DNA of 53,938 nt, taken from positions 1 through 53,938 of the forward strand of contig JAEYRK010000065.1 in assembly GCA_023435645.1 (NCBI GenBank), in the 5' to 3' direction. The stretch comes from Bacillota bacterium (lineage in GTDB: Bacteria; Bacillota; Clostridia; Lachnospirales; Lachnospiraceae). The notes under the pieces are model-generated. The model was given only the letters and a program-made list of their open reading frames with translations. It made no database searches and was not told the DNA's origin. The position numbers were made by a program, and so were the translations under genes. How positions within the stretch are numbered: the first letter of the stretch is position 1; each line of letters starts with the position of its first letter. Shown piece by piece: positions 16,720 to 22,956 of this stretch.

Positions 16720-17700
16720 TTAGGTCCTTGCACTGAAGGTTATGATAAAAAGCTCCACACCGATTTTCTCCACCATACGGCCGGTCTTTATCTGCTCCTC
16801 AATTTCTATCCCAAATTCCAGAGCCTCCATCAGTCGCTTCGATGTAAAATTCTTGGATTGGCTGATGTACTTGCCGGTGGCAAAGGGCGGAACTCCTACC
16901 ATTTCGCTGATTGCTGAGGGGGATTGCCCCCTACGAATGAGCTCCTTCACCTGAAGAAGGATATTAAAATGTCTGATGATCAGAAAGAGGATCGACATCG
17001 GCTTCTCCCTGAGGGCCAGCAGATCATAATATAGGCCCAGGGCCTTCTCCTGCTGCTTTGATCCGATTGCATCAATCATTTGGAATATCTTACCTGTCAG
17101 TTGGGTGGTTACTACCGCATCGATATCTTCCACCCTTATGACAGTTCTGCCATAGGTATAGCTGATCAGCTTATCAATCTCACTTCTGAGATTCATCATA
17201 TCGGAGCCGCAGCGGTCCAATAAATAAATCACAGTCTGCTCAGAGATTTTTCTTCCCTCCTGATCCAGTAGGGATACAATGAAGAGCTTCAGGTTCTTCT
17301 CGTCCAGCCCATTCATCTCTGATACTGTGCCAGCATCCTTTACAAATTTATAAAGCTTATTCCTTTTATCCACCTCTTCCTCGATAAATAGGAAGAAGGT
17401 ACTCTCCGGAACTGTCTTCAGTTGGTCAGTCAATTCATTCTGGCTCTTAAATAACCCGCTGTTTTCAAGAAGGATGAGCCTGCGGTCTGAAAAAAAAGGC
17501 AGTGTCTGTGCTACTGCGATCACTTCTCTCACATCAGGATCCTTTCCTTCAAAGTAAGTGAAATTCATGTCATCCTGATTCTGAAGAATTGCTGCTTTCA
17601 GCTTATCCTTATAGAGCTTCTTCAGATAAGCTTCACCACCATATAGTAGATAGAATTGCTTGAAGCTACCGGATTTTATATGCTCTTTGATTACCTTCAT
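16720..17700 (-). CDS. holA: DNA polymerase III subunit delta
   Basis: Clamp-loader delta subunit, which opens the beta sliding clamp. The 326 residues fit the family: YLLYGGEAYLKK near the N-terminus, QTLPFFSDRRLILLENSGLF, and the domain around LLDRCGSDMMNLRSEIDKL, then a C-terminal region with VPPFATGKYISQSKNF typical of HolA. The ATG start is typical for the family but I see only a weak ribosome site. In Bacillus holA also lies near rpsT; here a tRNA and the SLH gene come between them. Confidence 0.92.
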   Translation of the reverse strand: MKVIKEHIKSGSFKQFYLLYGGEAYLKKLYKDKLKAAILQNQDDMNFTYFEGKDPDVREVIAVAQTLPFFSDRRLILLENSGLFKSQNELTDQLKTVPESTFFLFIEEEVDKRNKLYKFVKDAGTVSEMNGLDEKNLKLFIVSLLDQEGRKISEQTVIYLLDRCGSDMMNLRSEIDKLISYTYGRTVIRVEDIDAVVTTQLTGKIFQMIDAIGSKQQEKALGLYYDLLALREKPMSILFLIIRHFNILLQVKELIRRGQSPSAISEMVGVPPFATGKYISQSKNFTSKRLMEALEFGIEIEEQIKTGRMVEKIGVELFIITFSART

Positions 17701-17786
17701 AAAGTGCAGTCACCCTTTCAGAACATTTCTATTCTACCTAATTCGTAAGGAAAAAGCAAGAGGAAATCCATCTAATCATGAGTCCT

Positions 17787-18473
17787 TTAATCGATAGTTC
17801 CAAACTTTCTTATGGGACTAACTCGAAGAAATGCGCGTCCGCCGATATTCTTCTTGGCTACATTTCCTACGGCATCATATCGGCTATCCTTACTGATATT
17901 TCGATTGTCCCCCATTACGAAGTATTCCTCTTCCCCCAGAGTGACCGGTTGAGCTGCCCGACCTGCATATAGAATCTGTTCCATCCCGTAGTCCTCCTCC
18001 AGCAGCTCGCCGTCAATATAAATCTTTCCCTCTTTGATTTGAATGGTCTCCCCGGGTAATCCAATGATTCTTTTGACATAGTATTCCTCCTTCTCTCTTC
18101 CGAAGGGATAGAATACAATGATGTCAAACCGTTTCAACAGATCAAAATGATAGGAAAGCTTCTCAACATAGAGATGATCCCCATTTGATAGGGTTTCTTC
18201 CATGGACGAACCATCCACGATGGTTCTCTGCATCACAAAATTAGGGATAATATAGATACATACGAAGATTAATACACCATAAAATATCAAATCAAACAGG
18301 AAGCCCTTAATCCCATTTCTTTTCTGTTCCTCCGGAAGCACCTGTGAAAAAGCATCATACGGTTCTTCCATATCAAAATCATTCGTCGTAAGGGTTTCCT
18401 CAGTCAGGGAAGTCTCTGTCGGATCCACATCAGGTTCCATCCCCTGCCCGCCAAATTCCTCTTTGTAATCCAT
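17787..18473 (-). CDS. lepB: Signal peptidase I
   Basis: Membrane-bound serine protease that removes signal peptides from exported proteins. One membrane segment (about residues 57-77, FLFDLIFYGVLIFVCIYIIP) follows a 55-residue acidic cytoplasmic head. The catalytic Ser90 lies in DGSSMEETL and the general base Lys134 in YYVKRIIGLPGE; the later motif GDNRNISKDSR is also intact. 228 aa, longer than the minimal Gram-positive form because of the acidic N-terminus. ATG start after a GAAAGGAAG-type site. Octamer array C lies 35 bp upstream. Confidence 0.96.
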   Translation of the reverse strand: MDYKEEFGGQGMEPDVDPTETSLTEETLTTNDFDMEEPYDAFSQVLPEEQKRNGIKGFLFDLIFYGVLIFVCIYIIPNFVMQRTIVDGSSMEETLSNGDHLYVEKLSYHFDLLKRFDIIVFYPFGREKEEYYVKRIIGLPGETIQIKEGKIYIDGELLEEDYGMEQILYAGRAAQPVTLGEEEYFVMGDNRNISKDSRYDAVGNVAKKNIGGRAFLRVSPIRKFGTID

Positions 18474-18507
18474 GATGCTGCTTCCTTTCTAACTATAACC
18501 AATCAAT

Positions 18508-18563
18508 CCATATACCCATATACTCATATACCCTTATACCCATATACCCATATACCCATATAC
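18508..18563. repeat. Octamer tandem repeat array C (7 units)
   Basis: Seven perfect-phase 8-bp units: CCATATAC five times plus one TCATATAC and one CCTTATAC, 35 bp upstream of lepB on the minus strand. Same family as arrays at 1288-1319 and 13121-13252. Confidence 0.92.
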
Positions 18564-18612
18564 CACGCGGCTATGGCTATGCTGCCACTGCTATACATCA
18601 TGATACGATAAA

Positions 18613-18642
18613 GCACTTTCATATGAATCGATATGAAAGTGC
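18613..18642 (-). terminator. 12-bp hairpin downstream of rpoZ, likely terminator
   Basis: Bases 18613-18624 and 18631-18642 form a perfect 12-bp stem with a 6-nt loop, followed on the minus strand by TTTATCG. A smaller hairpin (gaaccg/cggttc, 18660-18677) precedes it. Together they probably end the yicC-remA-rpoZ transcript before lepB. Confidence 0.6.
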
Positions 18643-18694
18643 CGGAGTGCATGACAAGTGAACCGATTTTCCGGTTCCTCCTGCTTATGATTTC

Positions 18695-18949
18695 TTACTG
18701 TGGAATATCCTCATTCATATCATCGTCTCCGACGATCTTGACCTTGGAATGATATAGCTCTTCCACTGCTATGGATAATGGCTTCTGGTAGCTTACATCA
18801 ACCATTGGAACCGCTCCGTTGATTAGCTGCCTTGCCCTTCTGGCCGTAGCGATTACGATGGAATACCTGCTGTTAACCACCGGCTGCTCTCCCGGTTCTA
18901 CCTCGCTGTTTACCACTCTCATTAAATCCGTGTAGGATGGATGTAACAT
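18695..18949 (-). CDS. rpoZ: DNA-directed RNA polymerase subunit omega
   Basis: Small RNA polymerase subunit that promotes assembly and stability of the beta' subunit. The 84 residues contain the family core VVNSRYSIVIATARRARQLINGA followed by KPLSIAVEELYHSKVKI. ATG after GAGGAGAT. It follows remA with only 35 bp between; in most Firmicutes gmk (guanylate kinase) lies between these two, but it is missing here. Confidence 0.93.
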   Translation of the reverse strand: MLHPSYTDLMRVVNSEVEPGEQPVVNSRYSIVIATARRARQLINGAVPMVDVSYQKPLSIAVEELYHSKVKIVGDDDMNEDIPQ

Positions 18950-18984
18950 ATGATATCTCCTCTCTATGGATGAAAATTTATGAA

Positions 18985-19275
18985 CTACTCTGCACTTGCT
19001 AATAAAGACTCCTGATGATCAGTCAATTCCTTCAGACTAAACTGGTTTACCCTTCCTGCGATTGTTTCCGGTAAAAGTGAGGATAATACCAGATGTCCGC
19101 TCTCCGTAACAATCACTGCCTTTGTCCTTCTTCCACAGGTAGCATCAATTGCCATACCCGTGTCCTTAGCAGCTTGCACCATCCGTTTGACCGGTGCAGC
19201 ATCAGGACTGATAATTCCGATGATCTTGCTGGAATTCACTACATTTCCAAAGCCCACATTAATTAACCTGTTCAA
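18985..19275 (-). CDS. remA: Extracellular matrix regulatory protein RemA (DUF370)
   Basis: RemA-family DNA-binding protein; in Bacillus subtilis it forms rings and activates biofilm matrix and osmoprotection genes. The 96 residues match well: MNRLINVGFGNVVNSSKII, SPDAAPVKRMVQAAK, and ATCGRRTKAVIVTESGHLVLSSLLPETIAGR. It has a 10-15 residue C-terminal extension beyond the usual core. It lies between yicC (24 bp upstream) and rpoZ, the conserved yloC-remA neighbourhood. Target genes here are unknown. Confidence 0.9.
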   Translation of the reverse strand: MNRLINVGFGNVVNSSKIIGIISPDAAPVKRMVQAAKDTGMAIDATCGRRTKAVIVTESGHLVLSSLLPETIAGRVNQFSLKELTDHQESLLASAE

Positions 19276-19299
19276 AGTTATTCCTCTTTTCGGTACTGA

Positions 19300-20178
19300 C
19301 TATTCGATATTCTGTATCTGTTCTCTGATTTTTTCTATCTCGGTTTTCAGATCGATTGCCTTATTGGTTACTTCAAGATCATTTGCCTTTGATAGAATCG
19401 TATTAGCTTCCCGGTTCATCTCCTGGGCGATGAAGTCCAGCTTCCTGCCTACGTTAACGCTTTCATTCAGGGTAGCCTTCATATTACTGATATGACTCTT
19501 CAACCGAACGGTTTCTTCATCAACACAAATTTTATCGGCAAATACGGTGATCTCCGTCACCAGGATACTTTCTTCCACCTTAGTATCTCCCAGTAACTCC
19601 GTAACCTTCGCATACAGCTTATTCCTATACTCATTTACTACTTCGGGTGATCTGCTTTCAATAAATTCAAGCAGTTTTAATATGCCATCCAGCTTATCGT
19701 TGATATCCTTCTTCAGGATCTCTCCTTCTGCTACTCTGGTCTCCACAAAACGGGCTGCCGCACCTCTCACAGTCTCTTCGACCAGCTCCCAAAGCTCCTT
19801 CTCATCAATGGTCTGCTCCTCAAGTGTAAATACATCCGCATATCTGGATAATGCTGAGACACGGATATCATTCTCGATACCGAATTCCTTACTCATCTGA
19901 TTCAAATGCATCAGATATTCACGGGCCAGATCCGCATTATATTTCACACAGACATTATTCTCAGTGTAGTCCTCATAATTAATGAATACATCCACCTTGC
20001 CCCTGCCTATATATTGCTTCAAAACATTTCGAATCCCCGCTTCAAAAAAGCTGAGTTTTTTCGGCATTCTAATCGATATCTCACAATATCTGTGGTTGAC
20101 TGCTTTCATCTCTACTGTTAATTTGCGGTCCACCTGGGCAATCTCATTACGACCAAAGCCTGTCATACTCTTCAACAT
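19300..20178 (-). CDS. yicC: YicC/YloC family endoribonuclease
   Basis: Family of stress-linked endoribonucleases; E. coli YicC acts in RyhB small RNA decay. The N-terminal signature MLKSMTGFGR is present, as are AVNHRYCEISIRMP and the C-terminal DFIAQEMNREANTILSKAND. The frame opens at ATG 20196, six codons earlier; ATG 20178 gives the family N-terminus (292 aa), but neither has a strong ribosome site. It leads the yicC-remA-rpoZ transcript, with a good sigma-A promoter at 20270-20298. Confidence 0.9.
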   Translation of the reverse strand: MLKSMTGFGRNEIAQVDRKLTVEMKAVNHRYCEISIRMPKKLSFFEAGIRNVLKQYIGRGKVDVFINYEDYTENNVCVKYNADLAREYLMHLNQMSKEFGIENDIRVSALSRYADVFTLEEQTIDEKELWELVEETVRGAAARFVETRVAEGEILKKDINDKLDGILKLLEFIESRSPEVVNEYRNKLYAKVTELLGDTKVEESILVTEITVFADKICVDEETVRLKSHISNMKATLNESVNVGRKLDFIAQEMNREANTILSKANDLEVTNKAIDLKTEIEKIREQIQNIE

Positions 20179-20269
20179 AGGAATACTCTCTCTCATACCA
20201 GGCCACTTTTCGGTTGGCCGGTTACTTTCATACGATATTGCATTTAGTTACTTTGTTTATATCCAATTT

Positions 20270-20298
20270 ATTATAATGGAAATAAATGAACAAGTCAA
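20270..20298 (-). promoter_or_regulatory. Sigma-A promoter of yicC-remA-rpoZ
   Basis: TTGACT (20293-20298) and TATAAT (20270-20275) on the minus strand with a 17-bp spacer, about 90 bp upstream of yicC. Confidence 0.8.
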
Positions 20299-20352
20299 GC
20301 CAAGGATGGGAATTCAGAGCGTAATATTAGAATCAATTTTAGTTTCAAATCG

Positions 20353-21153
20353 CTACCGTTTTATCAACAGGGTAGGATATCCTTCTCTTTGCAGCAGCCC
20401 CATCAGAGCTACGGCGTGATCCAGTTCCGGACTAACACCAACCTCTACAGCATAGCTCTCCTTAAGCCTATTGATTTCTGCAGGATAGCCTTTGATCATC
20501 AAGGACTTCTGTTGCACAATAGCATTTTGATACCTGGAATGAACCCCAACCCGGATCCGGTAAATAGGTAGCTGGGGATGCCCCGTCGCAGGGTTTAGCA
20601 GTAACACCGAGTGCTCATGGGATTTGCTGAAGGCGAACACAATTCCCTCTGCTATTTTCTCCACCATAAAGCCAAAATTTGAATCGAACAGTTCATTTGA
20701 GCGTTCAGAGTTCAGGGCTCCGACCTCCATCATTACAATAGGGAGGTTCGTTTTCTTAAATAATGTCAGATCCGTCCTTATATTAAGCATAGCATGAGAA
20801 AAGCCCACCTCCTTCAAAGCATTCCCAAGGTGCCGGGCTACAGACTCTGATAATTCGCATTCATCCCTAATATAAAGACAAAGAGAGGGAGGTGTGACAG
20901 GAATATCCCCTACTATCCTGTGAAGGGATAATAACAGGTCACCGCCCAACTCATTGACCAGCTCTGCACGGTCCATTTGGGATAGGTAGGTATCCCTTGT
21001 TCTGGTATATCTCACATTATATAAATACTTCCTCTTTAGAAACTCACCAACCGCCAGGGCGAGCCTTAGGTTGTCATCTTTTTCTTTTCTTCTTTCATAT
21101 AGGTCACCTACATCATTTCCACCATGACCTGCATCAATGATAATCCGCGGCAT
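20353..21153 (-). CDS. N-acetylmuramoyl-L-alanine amidase with SPOR domain, CwlC-like
   Basis: Zinc amidase (Amidase_3) cleaving the lactyl-L-alanine bond of peptidoglycan. Predicted zinc ligands and catalytic residues are His10 (IDAGHGG), Glu24 (KEKDDNL), His78 (LSLHR) and Glu143 (VMMEVGAL). The last about 70 residues (YRIRVGVHSRYQNA to YPTLLI) form a SPOR domain, which binds denuded glycan. There is no signal peptide. This layout matches Bacillus CwlC, which lyses the mother cell at the end of sporulation; that role is inferred. The frame opens at GTG 21162; ATG 21153 has GGGAG eight bases upstream (266 aa). It sits between cysK and yicC on the same strand. Confidence 0.82.
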   Translation of the reverse strand: MPRIIIDAGHGGNDVGDLYERRKEKDDNLRLALAVGEFLKRKYLYNVRYTRTRDTYLSQMDRAELVNELGGDLLLSLHRIVGDIPVTPPSLCLYIRDECELSESVARHLGNALKEVGFSHAMLNIRTDLTLFKKTNLPIVMMEVGALNSERSNELFDSNFGFMVEKIAEGIVFAFSKSHEHSVLLLNPATGHPQLPIYRIRVGVHSRYQNAIVQQKSLMIKGYPAEINRLKESYAVEVGVSPELDHAVALMGLLQREGYPTLLIKR

Positions 21154-21223
21154 ATGCTTCACTCCCGGATAAGCGGACGTTTCGTATTAATATCATTATA
21201 TGTTCCGGTAATAAAGATAGGAA

Positions 21224-21255
21224 CAAAAAAGGGACTGATAAAATGAACCAGTCCC
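21224..21255 (-). terminator. Rho-independent terminator of cysK
   Basis: gggactg (21231-21237) pairs with cagtccc (21249-21255), followed on the minus strand by six T. It starts 15 nt after the cysK stop. Confidence 0.9.
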
Positions 21256-21270
21256 TCTTAAGGTATCCTC

Positions 21271-22206
21271 TTAAGCTTCAGTAAACATCAGTGTGGAAAG
21301 ATATCGTTCACCGGTATCCGGAAGCAATACCACGATATTCTTCCCTGCATTCTCAGGTCTCTTCGCAAGCTCGGTAGCAGCCCACAGGGCTGCGCCTGAG
21401 GAGATTCCTACCAGTACTCCCTCTACCTTTGGCAGCTCTCTACCTACAGCAAATGCATCCTCATTATTCACCTTGATAATCTCATCATAAATATTCGTAT
21501 TCAAGGTATTCGGGACAAAGCCTGCTCCGATCCCTTGGATCTTATGTGCACCTGCACGGCCTTCGGATAATACCGGCGAATCTGCCGGCTCCACAGCTAC
21601 AATTTTCACAGCAGGGTTCTTTGATTTTAAGTAAGCTCCCACTCCTGAGATCGTTCCGCCGGTCCCGACACCGGATACGAAAATGTCAACCTGCCCATCG
21701 GTATCATTCCATACCTCAACACCGGTAGTTTCCTCATGCACCTTGGGATTGTTCGGATTTTCAAACTGAGATGGTATGAAGCTGTTCGGGTTTTCCTCGT
21801 GAAGCTCCTTCGCCTTTTCGATTGCTCCCTTCATTCCCTTGGCCCCTTCTGTGAGAACCAATTCTGCTCCATAGGCCTTCATGAGATTTCGGCGCTCAAT
21901 ACTCATTGTTTCAGGCATTGCGATGAGCAGCCTCAAGCCATAGCTGGCGCATACACTTGCTAACCCAATTCCTGTATTTCCGCTGGTCGGTTCGATAATT
22001 ATGGTATCCTGATTGATCACACCCTCCTTCAGCGCCTCTTCAATCATTTTTTTTGCTATACGGTCCTTTACACTTCCAGCCGGATTGTAATATTCCAGCT
22101 TTGCAATTAATTTCGCATTCAATCCGTGAACCTTACTATAGTTGGTCAGCTCCAACAGGGGGGTATTTCCGATTAGCTCTGTGATCTTTGTCTTGATATT
22201 TGCCAT
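21271..22206 (-). CDS. cysK: Cysteine synthase A (O-acetylserine sulfhydrylase)
   Basis: PLP enzyme making L-cysteine from O-acetyl-L-serine and sulfide. The PLP lysine is Lys47 in NPAGSVKDR; the phosphate-binding and asparagine loops are EPTSGNTGIGLA and the GVGTGGTISGVG segment. C-terminal GISSGAALWAA and LLPDTGERYLST are also conserved. 311 aa, normal. It lies directly downstream of an Rrf2 regulator on the same strand, but has its own promoter within an inverted repeat (22316-22352) and its own terminator. The pairing suggests that the regulator controls cysteine supply; this is inferred. Confidence 0.97.
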   Translation of the reverse strand: MANIKTKITELIGNTPLLELTNYSKVHGLNAKLIAKLEYYNPAGSVKDRIAKKMIEEALKEGVINQDTIIIEPTSGNTGIGLASVCASYGLRLLIAMPETMSIERRNLMKAYGAELVLTEGAKGMKGAIEKAKELHEENPNSFIPSQFENPNNPKVHEETTGVEVWNDTDGQVDIFVSGVGTGGTISGVGAYLKSKNPAVKIVAVEPADSPVLSEGRAGAHKIQGIGAGFVPNTLNTNIYDEIIKVNNEDAFAVGRELPKVEGVLVGISSGAALWAATELAKRPENAGKNIVVLLPDTGERYLSTLMFTEA

Positions 22207-22315
22207 AGTAATAACTTCCTTTCTGCACGCTCCCGTGACTTTTTATTTTCCTTTTCATTACTTTTTCAATATTCATAGTATTCATACTGCTTTAGTATGT
22301 TTTAGTTATAGCTAT

Positions 22316-22352
22316 ATAATAAACCCACTTTAACATTTTGTCAAGTGGGTTT
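22316..22352 (-). promoter_or_regulatory. cysK promoter embedded in a 10-bp inverted repeat
   Basis: TTGACA (22339-22344) and TATTAT (22316-22321) with exactly 17 bp between them on the minus strand. AAACCCACTT at 22321-22330 is perfectly complementary to AAGTGGGTTT at 22343-22352, so one arm touches the -35 box and the other the -10 side. It may be an operator, and as RNA a hairpin that could also end rrf2 transcription. A second small palindrome (catac/gtatg, 22283-22299) lies in the leader. Confidence 0.75.
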
Positions 22353-22415
22353 TTTAAATACTGGTATTTTTTACATGTACTATCCTTGTTTCATGTATTT
22401 ATTTTGGGTATGGTT

Positions 22416-22853
22416 CTAGATCATATAGTCAAAGGGGACCATATTTTTATGGCGGTCAACCAGATCCTGCAGAGTGATACGGTCAACAACATTGCGGATC
22501 GCATCGTAAAGCTCGATCCATACCTCTTTCGTTACACAGTTAGAGGCGCGGGCACATTCGTCAGAATCATCATCCAGGCAATCCACAGGAGCAATACTGC
22601 CCTCCGTAAGCCTTAGAATCATTCCTACCGTATATTCTTTGGGTTCCTTGGCCAGCTTATAACCACCCTGTGCTCCTCGGATACTTTTTACATAGCCAGC
22701 TTTATTTAAAATCGATATGATCTGTTCCAGGTACTTTTCTGATATCTCCTGCCTTCCGGCGATACTTTTGATTGTAATATATTCACCGGTATTATTCAAT
22801 GCCAGATCAAGCATCAGACGCAGCGCATATCTTCCCTTCGTAGAAATCTTCAT
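22416..22853 (-). CDS. Rrf2 family transcriptional regulator (IscR/CymR-like)
   Basis: Winged-helix regulator of the Rrf2 family, whose members sense Fe-S clusters, NO or cysteine status. The N-terminus MKISTKGRYALRLMLDLA and the recognition-helix region EISEKYLEQIISILNKAGYVKS, then GAQGGYKLAK, are diagnostic. Three cysteines (92, 100, 106; Cx7Cx5C) lie where IscR carries its [2Fe-2S] ligands (Cx5Cx5C), so cluster binding is plausible, with unusual spacing; CymR lacks these. 145 aa, normal. ATG after AGGAGG. A sigma-A promoter lies at 22924-22952. cysK follows, suggesting control of cysteine or Fe-S supply. Confidence 0.9.
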   Translation of the reverse strand: MKISTKGRYALRLMLDLALNNTGEYITIKSIAGRQEISEKYLEQIISILNKAGYVKSIRGAQGGYKLAKEPKEYTVGMILRLTEGSIAPVDCLDDDSDECARASNCVTKEVWIELYDAIRNVVDRITLQDLVDRHKNMVPFDYMI

Positions 22854-22923
22854 AATAGCCTCCTAGCTGATTTGATTTATTCTATGCCTCATCGTTCATT
22901 TACTTGAAGAAATTGTATCTATA

Positions 22924-22952
22924 ATAATACCATAGGATAAATAGGAATTCAA
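22924..22952 (-). promoter_or_regulatory. Sigma-A promoter of the Rrf2 regulator gene
   Basis: TTGAAT (22947-22952) and TATTAT (22924-22929) on the minus strand with a 17-bp spacer, 70 bp upstream of the start. It lies just before and slightly within reach of the ATPase stop at 22957. Confidence 0.75.
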
Positions 22953-22956
22953 TCAT

